A DNA stretch of 64,000 bases from Pegethrix bostrychoides GSE-TBD4-15B. GTDB taxonomy: Bacteria; Cyanobacteriota; Cyanobacteriia; Elainellales; Elainellaceae. The notes beneath the pieces were generated by a model, which saw only the letters and a program-made list of their open reading frames with translations, did not search any database and had not been told where the DNA came from. Location: positions 48,765 through 112,764 of the forward strand of contig JAHHHV010000077.1 of the NCBI GenBank assembly GCA_019359155.1. Direction: 5' to 3'. The translations under genes were made by a program, and so were the position numbers. Position 1 is the first letter of the stretch, and the number at the start of each line of letters is the position of its first letter. Below, piece by piece: positions 32,318-41,024 of this stretch.

Positions 32318-34507
32318 ATGCCTCTAGTGTATTGCAGTCAAAATCACGCAAATGCTCCTGAAAATCGCTTCTGCGCGGCTTGTGGCGAACGGCTGACGCA
32401 GGGCAGGATTTCTGGCAGAGAGTCTGGTGCGATCCAGAATCGGCTGGCTGGACGCTATCAGATACAGCGAGCGCTGGGACAGGATAGTTTTGGCCGCACC
32501 TATCTGGCTGAAGATCTGCATCGCTTTCACGAACTCTGCGTGCTGAAAGAATTTGCGCCACAGGTGCAGGGCACAGAGGCGCTACAAAAAGCAGAGGCGC
32601 TATTTGAGCGGGAGGCTGGTATTCTCTACCAGCTCCAGCATCCGCAGATTCCGCGCTTCCGCGAGCTGTTCCGAGCCACCCTCGAAGATCAAGAGCGGCT
32701 GTTTCTGGTGCAGGACTATGTGGAAGGCAGTACCTACCGCGAGTTGCTGGAGGCTCGGATTCTCGATGCCGCGATCCAGCCGCCCTATTTTTCTGAATCC
32801 GAAATCCGGCTGCTGCTGGAGCAAATTCTGCCTGTGCTGCGCTACATTCACGGCGCTGGTGTCATCCACCGCGACCTCTCGCCAGACAACCTGATTTTGC
32901 GAACCAGCGACCGTCTGCCCGTGCTCATTGATTTTGGGGGAGTTAAGCAAATTGCGGCGGCGGCGACTTCCCAGTACCGGCATAGCGCTGAGACTAGTCT
33001 CGAGACTGGCACTGAGACTGGCGCTGAGACTGGCACCGAAACCCTATTGCCAACGCGACTCGGCAAGCAGGGCTATGCGCCGCCAGAGCAGATGCAGCAG
33101 GGTCGGGTGTCGCCCCAGAGTGATCTGTATGCGCTGGCAGTAACGGCGCTGGTTTTGATCACGGGCAAACGCTCGCTGGATTTGGTTGATCCAGCTGGAG
33201 AGCGTTATCCCTGGCAGCAGGAGGTTCTGCTGAGTCCCGGTCTGACCGATATCTTGACGCGAATGCTCAAGCCTCAGCCCTCTGCCAGATTTCCTTCTGC
33301 GGAAGATGTTTTGCTGGCGCTACAGCTGGCTCCTGTCAGCCCATCTATTAGCCAATCTGCCAGCCCATTGGTTCAACCTGCTGCCACCCGCGCTGTTCCG
33401 GCCTACAATCCGCCTGTCTATCCAGCTGCGGTCTCTGCTGGCAGTACACAGGAATATACGCAGCAGCATACGCAAGCGCTGCCCTATGACTCCGGTGATC
33501 CAGCATCGCCTCCTCCAACCCAACGTCGATTTTTGTGGCTACTGTTGCTACCGCTGCTGCTGCTGCCTGCTGCTGCCTATTTCTGGCGCGAAAGCTGGCT
33601 GCCGCTGCTGCCGGTCATTTCAACTGCCGAGTCAGCCGATCCCGATCTAGCCTCTCCCAGTCCGGCTGTGGAGCCGAGTCTCAGCCCGTCGCCGCTCAGT
33701 CCGCTGGAACGTCGCGCTCAGGCCGCAGAGGTCAGCTACGAATTTTTGATTCAGCTCACAGATGCTAGCTTTGCCCAGCGCTATCCTAAACAGGTGGGTC
33801 GCAGCCTCTCTGACAGTCCAGAAGATGCCAAATGGCGGCAGAAGTGGGCTGACTTGGCCGACGAGTGGCTGAGTCAGCTGACCGAGGTACTTAGCCCAGA
33901 AGCCCGTCAAAAGCTGGGACGCTACGGCGAAGCCGACCGCAGCTCCTGGAAGCCGACGATCAATCAGCTCTATGTCGGCAGTCGCTCGCTCTATGACCTG
34001 AGTGACGCGCAGTTTTTGCAGCATTTCCCCGACTGGCGAAAGAACCTGGAAGCCAAGGATTTTCTGGCGCAGCCCGTGGGGCAGATCTGGCAGGCAATTG
34101 CTACGGATCAGATTCAGGCGCTAGAAGCAGGTAAAAACTTAGAGAACATTGAGTTTGCGGCAGGGGCTTTCAGTCAGAAAAAGGAAGATACGCTGGCTGC
34201 TGGCGAGGGGCGGGTCTATACGGCGAATTTGGCGGCGGCGCAAATTCTGCGGCTGAATCTGCAGGCTCCCAGCCAAAGTAGCCTGCTCTCGATCTATCTG
34301 CCGCGCCCTACGCCAGAGCTGCCGGTGCTGCTGGAAGATTCTGCTGAGGTGACTTGGGTCGGCAAGCTGCCGCAGTCCGGCTACTACGAGGTGGTGGTCG
34401 TGAATCGAGCCAGCCAGCCAATCCGCTATCAGCTGACTCTGGCGGTCGATAATGTCACTTCACCGGACAAGCCAGATCAGACCGAAGCGCCAGAGGCAAA
34501 AGATTGA
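32318..34507 (+). CDS. Membrane Ser/Thr protein kinase with zinc ribbon
   Basis: 729 residues from ATG 32318; an in-frame GTG at 32303 is less likely. N-terminal zinc ribbon (YCSQNH ... FCAACGERL), Hanks kinase domain about 35-335 with VLKEF Lys, HRDLSPDNL catalytic loop, DFGGVKQ, GYAPPEQ. The activation segment is lengthened by a Thr-Glu-Thr-Gly tandem repeat. Proline/Thr linker, one membrane helix (LWLLLLPLLLLPAAAYFW) near 410, then an external region of two parts: a helical repeat-like segment and a C-terminal beta domain (YTANLAAAQILRLNLQ, YYEVVVVNRAS) of PPC-like type. Likely senses something outside the membrane. Confidence 0.9.
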   Translation: MPLVYCSQNHANAPENRFCAACGERLTQGRISGRESGAIQNRLAGRYQIQRALGQDSFGRTYLAEDLHRFHELCVLKEFAPQVQGTEALQKAEALFEREAGILYQLQHPQIPRFRELFRATLEDQERLFLVQDYVEGSTYRELLEARILDAAIQPPYFSESEIRLLLEQILPVLRYIHGAGVIHRDLSPDNLILRTSDRLPVLIDFGGVKQIAAAATSQYRHSAETSLETGTETGAETGTETLLPTRLGKQGYAPPEQMQQGRVSPQSDLYALAVTALVLITGKRSLDLVDPAGERYPWQQEVLLSPGLTDILTRMLKPQPSARFPSAEDVLLALQLAPVSPSISQSASPLVQPAATRAVPAYNPPVYPAAVSAGSTQEYTQQHTQALPYDSGDPASPPPTQRRFLWLLLLPLLLLPAAAYFWRESWLPLLPVISTAESADPDLASPSPAVEPSLSPSPLSPLERRAQAAEVSYEFLIQLTDASFAQRYPKQVGRSLSDSPEDAKWRQKWADLADEWLSQLTEVLSPEARQKLGRYGEADRSSWKPTINQLYVGSRSLYDLSDAQFLQHFPDWRKNLEAKDFLAQPVGQIWQAIATDQIQALEAGKNLENIEFAAGAFSQKKEDTLAAGEGRVYTANLAAAQILRLNLQAPSQSSLLSIYLPRPTPELPVLLEDSAEVTWVGKLPQSGYYEVVVVNRASQPIRYQLTLAVDNVTSPDKPDQTEAPEAKD
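32987..33040. repeat. 12-bp tandem repeat in kinase activation segment
   Basis: Four units of ACTGAGACTGGC type encode (TETG)n between DFG and APPE motifs of the Ser/Thr kinase. Confidence 0.88.
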
Positions 34508-34583
34508 AAAGCTTGCCTGGTAGAACTTAATTGGCCAGCAGGCTCCAGAATTTTCGAGGGCTGCGGCTGGATCTCGGCGCAAA

Positions 34584-34597
34584 GTATTGGCTGATAC
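34584..34597 (+). promoter_or_regulatory. NtcA-type box ahead of LuxR gene
   Basis: GTA-TTGGCTGA-TAC, an exact GTAN8TAC, 57 bp before the LuxR gene start codon. No good TAN3T -10 at 22-23 bp is seen, so function is less sure than for the 37680 site. Confidence 0.5.
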
Positions 34598-34653
34598 AAA
34601 GAAAACCCTGGGTTTGCGTCTCAATCTAGAGAGAAGCCTTTACGGATCTCTGG

Positions 34654-36084
34654 ATGCCTGATTTGCTGGGCGAGCTGCTGAATCCAACTCGCATTTTGTT
34701 TGACTTGCAGCAGAGCAACGAGATTGCTCAAAGCTTAGCAGGCTGCTCTGAGCCAGAGGAAATCGCCCGCCGCGTCACGCAGGGACTGGTTGAGAAATTC
34801 GGCTGTGCGTTTGCGCGGCTCTGGCTGCTCGAACCTGACCGAGCTAGCTTGAAGCTAGTGGCCTCATCAGGACTCTATACTCGCACAGATGGCAGCTTTG
34901 CCAGAGTGCCGATGGGCGCTTACAAAGTCGGCAAAATCGCCCAAAATCGCGTGGCGTTTTTAAGCAACAATCTTGCGGCTGAGCCTTGGGTGGGCAATCA
35001 GGACTGGGCAATCGCTCATCAGATTCACGGATTTGCGGGCTATCCTCTGGCCATCCACGACACTGTGATTGGCGTTTTGGCGCTTTTTAGCCATCAGGTA
35101 CTGGAGCCAGAGTTTTTAGAGGTGCTGCAAACGCTCTGCACGCTGGTCACGACTGCCCTAGAAGCTGCCCTGCGCTATCAGCGAGAGCGGCACTTGAGCA
35201 CAACCAGCCTGAGTTTCGCGCATCTGCCGCTCTCGGAGCAGTTGGCGAGCATTCTCAGCTCGACGCGACTGGCGCTGGTGGGCACAGAGCAACCCCTGTC
35301 GCTGCCCGTCACCTACCTGATTTTGCAGGCGGCTCAAATTTTGCGGAGGCTGGGCTGCACTTACTGTCGGCTGCTCTACAGCGCATCTCCCCGATCTGTC
35401 ACCCTAGAGGCGATTGTGCCAGGGGCAGAGGCGGCACCTCGCCTAGAACTACTGGCGGGAGTAGTGGCGGGGGCGGGTGGTCAGCTGCAAACGCAGGCGG
35501 ATCTGAAGAGCCGATCGCTCCAGGTCGCTTTGAGTTTGCCGATTGAGTCGGACATTGAGTCGGACATTGAGTCGGCCATCGAGTCTATCCCAGCAGGTAC
35601 AGCCTTAAGAATTACCTGTCGGCAGTCGCTAGTGCAGCTCGGCTTGACTCAGCTGGCGATCTCCGCAGGCTTCACGGTTTGCAGCCGTCGCGACCCGGCG
35701 ATACCGCTCTTGACAGACGATATCAGCCAAATTGCCTCTGCCCATCGCGTGATTTGGGTGCAGCAGGAACCGCAAGCGCTGCCGCCGGGAATTCAGGCGA
35801 GGCTGGATCTCTCCAGCACGGTTGAGCAGCTTCAGCAGGCGATAGAGGCCGTGAATCGCGATCAGGTTTGGGGCTGGGATCAGGCGACCGAACCGCCGCT
35901 ATCTGAGCGAGAACTAGCAATTTTGAGGCTGCTAACTCAGGGATGCCGCGACCGCGAGATTGCAGAGCGGCTGATCATTAGCGAGAGCACGGTCAAGTTT
36001 CACATGAATAATGTTTTGGCCAAGCTCAAGGCTCGAACTCGCTGTCAGGCGATTTCTTTAGCGACTATCAGTGGCTGGATGTGA
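34654..36084 (+). CDS. GAF-domain LuxR-family transcriptional regulator
   Basis: 476 residues. N-terminal GAF domain about 25-180 (FARLWLLEPDRASLKLVASSG, FLSNNLAAEPWV, GYPLAIHDTVIGVLALFS). A middle region of uncertain fold, with a short IESD tandem repeat, resembles a degenerate ATPase/receiver pair. C-terminal LuxR helix-turn-helix about 410-470 (LSERELAILRLLTQGCRDREIAERLIISESTVKFHMNN). No receiver phosphorylation site seen. It lies directly upstream of the Nit1C genes on the same strand and has its own NtcA-like box, so it is a candidate local regulator of nitrile use. Confidence 0.86.
   Translation: MPDLLGELLNPTRILFDLQQSNEIAQSLAGCSEPEEIARRVTQGLVEKFGCAFARLWLLEPDRASLKLVASSGLYTRTDGSFARVPMGAYKVGKIAQNRVAFLSNNLAAEPWVGNQDWAIAHQIHGFAGYPLAIHDTVIGVLALFSHQVLEPEFLEVLQTLCTLVTTALEAALRYQRERHLSTTSLSFAHLPLSEQLASILSSTRLALVGTEQPLSLPVTYLILQAAQILRRLGCTYCRLLYSASPRSVTLEAIVPGAEAAPRLELLAGVVAGAGGQLQTQADLKSRSLQVALSLPIESDIESDIESAIESIPAGTALRITCRQSLVQLGLTQLAISAGFTVCSRRDPAIPLLTDDISQIASAHRVIWVQQEPQALPPGIQARLDLSSTVEQLQQAIEAVNRDQVWGWDQATEPPLSERELAILRLLTQGCRDREIAERLIISESTVKFHMNNVLAKLKARTRCQAISLATISGWM
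35542..35586. repeat. 12-bp tandem repeat in LuxR gene
   Basis: Three full units of ATTGAGTCGGAC type plus a partial; encodes (IESD)n in the linker region. Confidence 0.88.
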
Positions 36085-36208
36085 ACCGCTAGATAGCTCC
36101 AGCCAATTCCCAAAAACCTATCGATTTCGCCAGCTCAGCCGTCAAAACAGCGGCGCTTTAGCTAAGCCAGAGAGCCATCCCTAACTTATTGCTAAACTTG
36201 CGGGTTCT

Positions 36209-36250
36209 GTAGTCGCAGGCACAATGGCTGACTGGAGCAGTTCGTAGGCT
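36209..36250 (+). promoter_or_regulatory. Weak NtcA-like promoter of flavoprotein gene
   Basis: GTA-GTCGCAGG-CAC (5 of 6 consensus bases) followed after 22 bp by TAGGCT, a TAN3T -10. It is 40 bp before the MSMEG_0569-type flavoprotein start. Confidence 0.35.
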
Positions 36251-36290
36251 GGCAGCAGATGGCGCAAATATTCGGCTCAATACATAACTA

Positions 36291-37562
36291 ATGAATCACT
36301 ACAGCGTGGCGATTGTGGGCGGGGGGCAGGCCGGACTGTCGATCAGCTATTGCCTCAAAGAACGCGGTGTCAGCCATATTATTTTTGAAAAGCATCAGGT
36401 GGGTCATGCTTGGCGCAATCAGCGATGGGATGCGTTTTGTCTGGTTACGCCCAACTGGCAATGTCGTCTGCCGGGATATGCCTACGCTGGCTCTGATCCA
36501 GCTGGGTTTATGCAGAAAGATCAGATTGTGGACTACGTGAAAAGCTATGCAGCCAGCTTCGAGCCACCGCTGCGGGAATCCGTCGCAGTCTTCAGCGTTC
36601 GCAAAACTGAGTCCGACAACTTTGAGCTAGTCACATCGATTGGTTCTTACAGCGCCGATCAAGTCGTGATTGCAGTTGGCGGCTATCATCATCCGCAGGT
36701 GCCGAGAATGGCAGAGCGACTGCCGCCATCCCTGCTGCAACTGCATTCCTCCGACTACAAAAATCCCCAGTCGCTGCCAGATGGAGAAATTCTGGTCGTG
36801 GGCAGCGGCCAGTCCGGCTGTCAGATTGCTGAAGATTTGCATTTGGCAGGCAGAACCGTGCATCTCTCGGTTGGCAGCGCTCCCCGCTCGCCCCGGCGCT
36901 ATCGCGGCAAAGATGTTGTAGACTGGCTCGATCAAATGGGCTACTACGACCTGCCGATTGAAGAACATCCCCAAAAAGAAAAAGTCCGCGCCAAAGCAAA
37001 CCACTATTTGACGGGGCGAGACGGTGGACGGGAAATTGATCTGCGGCAGTTTGCCCTAGAAGGGATGCAGCTTTACGGACGCTTGAAAACAATTGATCTC
37101 GAAACGCTGGAATTTGCAGAGGATCTAGAGCAGAACTTAGACCAGGCCGATGCGGTAGCGGAAAGCATCAAGCGCACGATTGATAAATTCATCGAGCAGC
37201 AGCAGCTTTCAGCCCCCAGCGAGCCGCCCTATCGCCCGGTTTGGCGACCTGCTCAGCCCAACGGCAGCTGTGAAATTGCCAAGCTGAGCGCCGTGATTTG
37301 GTGTACGGGGTACAGGAGCGATTTTAGCTGGGTGGAAGTTCCAGTCTTCGATGGCAAAGGCTATCCGGGACATGAGCGCGGCGTGACTCCGGTTTGGGGT
37401 CTCTATTTTCTGGGACTTCCCTGGTTGCATACCTGGGGGTCAGGTCGGTTTTCGGGTATTGCCAACGACGCAAACTATCTGGCTGACTACATTGTGGCAC
37501 GCACAAAGGTATCAAACGCGAACGCTTGGAGTATTGTGAATGAGTTTTTATTAGGTTCGTAG
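36291..37562 (+). CDS. Nit1C flavoprotein, MSMEG_0569 family
   Basis: 423 residues. FAD-dependent monooxygenase-like: N-terminal GGGQAGLSISYCL dinucleotide fold, second nucleotide site VVGSGQSGCQIAEDL near 165, C-terminal IWCTGYRSDFSW. Family members sit with nitrilase Nit1 clusters and are thought to be flavin oxidoreductases of unknown substrate. First gene of the block, separated from the next by 188 bp that holds an NtcA promoter, so it may be transcribed separately. Confidence 0.88.
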   Translation: MNHYSVAIVGGGQAGLSISYCLKERGVSHIIFEKHQVGHAWRNQRWDAFCLVTPNWQCRLPGYAYAGSDPAGFMQKDQIVDYVKSYAASFEPPLRESVAVFSVRKTESDNFELVTSIGSYSADQVVIAVGGYHHPQVPRMAERLPPSLLQLHSSDYKNPQSLPDGEILVVGSGQSGCQIAEDLHLAGRTVHLSVGSAPRSPRRYRGKDVVDWLDQMGYYDLPIEEHPQKEKVRAKANHYLTGRDGGREIDLRQFALEGMQLYGRLKTIDLETLEFAEDLEQNLDQADAVAESIKRTIDKFIEQQQLSAPSEPPYRPVWRPAQPNGSCEIAKLSAVIWCTGYRSDFSWVEVPVFDGKGYPGHERGVTPVWGLYFLGLPWLHTWGSGRFSGIANDANYLADYIVARTKVSNANAWSIVNEFLLGS

Positions 37563-37679
37563 TAATTTGCCCCACTGTCTTGAGAACCTGTTGATTTCGA
37601 TAGTTGTTTTTGATTCTGCTTTTACGTATTTGCCATTCTCGCTATCCTACCTGTTTATATCGCTAGACCTAATGTTTTC

Positions 37680-37744
37680 GTAGCCCAAAATACAAAACGT
37701 CGCATTGACGGGCGCGTAATCTGACGATAAATCCACCCAGGAGA
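37680..37744 (+). promoter_or_regulatory. NtcA-activated promoter and RBS of Nit1C operon
   Basis: GTA-GCCCAAAA-TAC at 37680-37693, then exactly 23 bp to TAATCT (TAN3T, 37717-37722). This is the class II NtcA promoter layout. AGGAGA at 37739-37744 is the ribosome site for ATG 37751. The box alone would occur by chance about 16 times in 64 kb; the matched spacing and nitrogen gene cluster make it credible. Confidence 0.75.
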
Positions 37745-37750
37745 AAAGCA

Positions 37751-38233
37751 ATGCCTGAAGTGACTGCTCCCGCTCATCAAACTGGTGATTTCTTAGTAGA
37801 CTACGAGGAAAAAGTATTTCCAGATGTCAAGGCCGAACCGGGCGAAAAAGCGCTGGTGACGTTCCATACGGTTGCCTTTGAAGGCTCGATTGGATTTGTG
37901 AATTTGCTGCAAGCGACTCGCCTGCTGCGGAAAGGGTTTGAAACCTCAGTTTTGCTCTATGGGCCTGGGGTGACGCTGGGCGTGCAGCGAGGCTTTCCAA
38001 AGTTGGGCGATGCGGCGTTTCCGGGGCACCAAAACTTTAACGATCAGCTGAGCAAATTTATGTCTGAAGGCGGCAAAGTCTATGCCTGTCGCTTTGCGCT
38101 ACAAGCTCTCTATGGACATGGCGAACCGTCGCTGATTCCCGGAATTCGCCCGATCAATCCGCTGGACGTGCTGGATCTGGTGCTGTTGCACCGCAAAGAC
38201 GGCGCGTTTATTCTCGATACCTGGACACTGTAA
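37751..38233 (+). CDS. Nit1C protein, MSMEG_0572/Sll0783 family
   Basis: 160 residues, DsrE-like fold suggested by [20 protein letters not shown] and [20 protein letters not shown]. The Synechocystis homologue Sll0783 is reported to be strongly induced by nitrogen starvation and needed for normal polyhydroxybutyrate formation. First gene after the NtcA promoter, strong Shine-Dalgarno. Biochemical role is not defined. Confidence 0.88.
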   Translation: MPEVTAPAHQTGDFLVDYEEKVFPDVKAEPGEKALVTFHTVAFEGSIGFVNLLQATRLLRKGFETSVLLYGPGVTLGVQRGFPKLGDAAFPGHQNFNDQLSKFMSEGGKVYACRFALQALYGHGEPSLIPGIRPINPLDVLDLVLLHRKDGAFILDTWTL

Positions 38234-38302
38234 GCCAGGCATTCTAGACAATCAAGCGCCATCCAACAGGCAAAAGCCGTAGAGGCAAGGGCGAAACTCG
38301 GC

Positions 38303-39334
38303 ATGGATTACTCACGTACTGTTCGAGCAGCGGCAGTTCAACTTAGCCCGGTTTTGTTTAGCCGCGCGGGCACGACCGAAAAAGTCTTGCAGGCAATCGC
38401 TGAGGCCGCCGCCGCTCAGGCACAGCTCATTGTTTTCCCAGAAACGTTCGTTCCTTATTACCCTTACTTTTCGTTTGTGCTGCCGCCTGTGTTAATGGGA
38501 CAGGAGCATATGCGTCTCTATGAACAGGCTGTAACCGTACCCGGAGAGGTAACCGAGGCCGTCAGCCGTGCCGCTCGTGCCCATCAAATGGTGGTGGTGC
38601 TAGGTGTGAATGAACGCGATCACGGGTCGCTCTACAATACGCAGCTCGTCTTTGATGCAGACGGGACGCTGGTGCAGCGGCGACGCAAGATTACGCCCAC
38701 CTATCATGAGCGCATGGTTTGGGGACAGGGAGACGGGTCAGGGCTGCGGGCGGTCGAGACGGCAGTGGGTCGGCTAGGGGCGCTAGCCTGCTGGGAGCAC
38801 TACAATCCACTGGCTCGTTTTGCGCTGATGACGCAGCATGAGCAAATCCACTGCGCCCAGTTTCCCGGCTCGCTAGTGGGGCAGATTTTTGCTGACCAGA
38901 TTGATGTCACAATTCGCCATCACGCGCTCGAATCTGGCTGCTTTGTCGTGAATGCCACCGGCTGGCTGTCGCCCGAACAGGTAGCTCAAATCACTCCCGA
39001 CGAGCGGTTGCAAAAGGTGTTGAGCGGCGGCTGCAACACGGCAATCATCGGGCCAGAAGGTAATCACCTCTGTTCGCCCATCATCGCCGGGGAAGGAATG
39101 GCCATTGCCGATCTTGATTTCTCTTTGATTACCAAGCGCAAGCGCATGATGGATGCGGTCGGTCACTACTCTCGTCCCGATCTGCTGCAACTACAGATCA
39201 ACCAGCAGGCGCAGAGCGTGATTGCAGAGCCTGTCGATCAGGGCGGCTGCTGGGCAACAACGGCAGTTTCTGATGGCTCAGTTTCTGATGGCTCAGCTGA
39301 TCTTTCGATCGCTGAGACTGTAGCCGATCGCTGA
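38303..39334 (+). CDS. Nitrilase, Nit1/Sll0784 family
   Basis: 343 residues. Carbon-nitrogen hydrolase with Glu47 (FPETF), Lys129 ([16 protein letters not shown]) and Cys163 (LACWEHYNP), all three catalytic residues present. Hydrolyses nitriles to acid plus ammonia; Nit1C nitrilases of some proteobacteria are linked to growth on cyanide as nitrogen source. The C-terminal tail contains a duplicated Ser-Asp-Gly-Ser-Val segment. Central enzyme of the operon. Confidence 0.93.
   Translation: MDYSRTVRAAAVQLSPVLFSRAGTTEKVLQAIAEAAAAQAQLIVFPETFVPYYPYFSFVLPPVLMGQEHMRLYEQAVTVPGEVTEAVSRAARAHQMVVVLGVNERDHGSLYNTQLVFDADGTLVQRRRKITPTYHERMVWGQGDGSGLRAVETAVGRLGALACWEHYNPLARFALMTQHEQIHCAQFPGSLVGQIFADQIDVTIRHHALESGCFVVNATGWLSPEQVAQITPDERLQKVLSGGCNTAIIGPEGNHLCSPIIAGEGMAIADLDFSLITKRKRMMDAVGHYSRPDLLQLQINQQAQSVIAEPVDQGGCWATTAVSDGSVSDGSADLSIAETVADR
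39266..39295. repeat. 15-bp tandem duplication at nitrilase C-terminus
   Basis: GTTTCTGATGGCTCA twice, coding [10 protein letters not shown] outside the conserved nitrilase core. Confidence 0.85.
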
Positions 39335-39383
39335 TTTAAATATTGCTGAATACGCTATTGAATACACTAAAAGCAGAGCGCAG

Positions 39384-40469
39384 ATGAACAAGCAGCAGCT
39401 AATTGTCGAACTCCAAACGCATGGGCTGCGGCTCGTTGACCCAGATGCTGCCGCCGGACGCAAGGGCGGAGCAGGGCCTTCTGATCACAGAGCGATTATG
39501 GTGGATGGCACGACGGTGATGGTGCCGATCTACAACAGCCCTGCGGCGCAGTCGCCCTACAGCGTCGAAATCGGCCTCGATCAAACCCTGCTGCTCAAGC
39601 GAGAGCAACTGCTAGTGGGAGCCATTGAGTTTCCCAACCCGCCCCGTTTCTATGGACTCACCACCGCTGACGGCATTCCCTACTGGCAGATCGCCCTTCT
39701 GCATAGCCGTGACGTGCTGGCGACTACCGTGCTGCAAACTTGCATGCGCTATAGCGATGCCGCCACCGCCTGCCAATTCTGCGCGATTGGGCAGTCGCTA
39801 GAGGCCGGTAGAACCATTGCCCGTAAAACGCCCGCTCAGCTAGCCGAAGTAGCTGCTGCTGCCGTCAGACTCGATCAGGTGCAGCATCTGGTGATGACCA
39901 CGGGTACGCCCAACACCAGCGATCGCGGAGCCGCCTATCTGAGTGAATGCGCTAGAGCGGTGAAGGCCAGCGTCGATCTGCCGATCCAGGCGCAGTGCGA
40001 ACCACCCGATGATTTTGTCTGGTTTGAGCGACTGCAAGCTGCCGGAGTTGACAGTCTGGGGATGCATCTTGAAGCTGCCGATCCAGCAGTCCGAGCGGCG
40101 ATTATGCCGGGTAAAGCCTCTGTGCCGCTGGACTATTATTTTGCGGCTTTTGCGGCGGCGGTGCAGGTGTTTGGGCGTGGGCAGGTTAGCACCTATCTGC
40201 TGGCCGGACTGGGGGATCGGCCTGAAACGCTGCTGGAAACCTGCGATCGGCTGATCCAGCTCGGCGTATATCCATTTGTTGTCCCGTTTGTTCCAATTAC
40301 CGGAACACCGCTGGCCAATCATCCTTCACCAGATAGTCGGTTTATGTCTTCACTCTATGAGCAGCTTGGCACACGATTGAAGCAGGCCAATCTATCGTCA
40401 GCCGAAATTAAAGCGGGCTGTGCGAAATGTGGTGCCTGCTCCGCAATGTCTCAGTTTGAATCTGCTTAA
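39384..40469 (+). CDS. Nit1C radical SAM protein, MSMEG_0568 family
   Basis: 361 residues. TIM-barrel radical SAM family of the nitrilase clusters. The iron-sulfur motif is non-canonical: TCMRYSDAATACQFCAIG reads C-x9-C-x2-C in place of C-x3-C-x2-C. A second cysteine set closes the protein (AGCAKCGACS). PGKASVPLDYYFAAF and FVPITGTPLA match later barrel strands. Reaction unknown; expected to use S-adenosylmethionine and a 4Fe-4S cluster under low oxygen, which suits nitrogen-stressed cells. Confidence 0.88.
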   Translation: MNKQQLIVELQTHGLRLVDPDAAAGRKGGAGPSDHRAIMVDGTTVMVPIYNSPAAQSPYSVEIGLDQTLLLKREQLLVGAIEFPNPPRFYGLTTADGIPYWQIALLHSRDVLATTVLQTCMRYSDAATACQFCAIGQSLEAGRTIARKTPAQLAEVAAAAVRLDQVQHLVMTTGTPNTSDRGAAYLSECARAVKASVDLPIQAQCEPPDDFVWFERLQAAGVDSLGMHLEAADPAVRAAIMPGKASVPLDYYFAAFAAAVQVFGRGQVSTYLLAGLGDRPETLLETCDRLIQLGVYPFVVPFVPITGTPLANHPSPDSRFMSSLYEQLGTRLKQANLSSAEIKAGCAKCGACSAMSQFESA

Positions 40470-40511
40470 TGTTCTCATCTTCTAAATTTTATATACTAAA
40501 ATTTATGACCC

Positions 40512-41024
40512 ATGTCCTATCAGTTTAAGCTTGCCAGTTTACCTGAAGAGATCGCCGACTATTTTGCTCTGCGTCGCGCTATTTTTGCCGAAGAGCAGCA
40601 GATGTTTGTCGGCGACGACCGGGACGAAATTGATCAGATTGCCTACCCAATTGTGGCCGTCACGCCTGCTGCTCAGGTGGTTGGCGTGGTGCGAATCTAC
40701 GAGGTTAAGGTGGGTGTCTGGTACGGCGGCAGGCTCGGCACACATCGAGATTATCGCAAAGGCTGGCAAATCGGCAAAGGCTTGATCGATAAGGCCGTCA
40801 CCACCGCCAATGCCTGGGGGTGCCAGCAGTTTTTGGCGACGGTGCAGCTGCCAAACGTCCGCTTTTTTCAGCGCCTGCACTGGCAGTCTCTAGAAGAAAT
40901 GACGCTCTGCGGTCGTCCCCATCACCGGATGCAGGCTGACCTAGACTATTATCCGGCTGGCTTACAGCCCTGTCCGCGACTTGCCCTGCCGGTTTCGGGC
41001 TGGCCCGTTTCAGAGGTGTCTTGA
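40512..41024 (+). CDS. Nit1C GNAT N-acetyltransferase, MSMEG_0567 N-terminal type
   Basis: 170 residues. GNAT fold: YFALRRAIFAEEQQMF, VVGVVRIYEV, YGGRLGTHRDYRKGWQIGKGLIDKAV (acetyl-CoA loop, somewhat degenerate), NVRFFQRLHWQSL. In mycobacteria this domain is fused to the AIR-synthase-like domain; here they are two genes overlapping by 4 bases (ATGA), so translation is coupled. Confidence 0.88.
   Translation: MSYQFKLASLPEEIADYFALRRAIFAEEQQMFVGDDRDEIDQIAYPIVAVTPAAQVVGVVRIYEVKVGVWYGGRLGTHRDYRKGWQIGKGLIDKAVTTANAWGCQQFLATVQLPNVRFFQRLHWQSLEEMTLCGRPHHRMQADLDYYPAGLQPCPRLALPVSGWPVSEVS

Noticed and set aside
15108..39912. HIP1 palindrome GCGATCGC enrichment typical of many cyanobacteria
   Set aside because: I saw only a couple of exact copies by eye, so it is not enriched here and gives no evidence.
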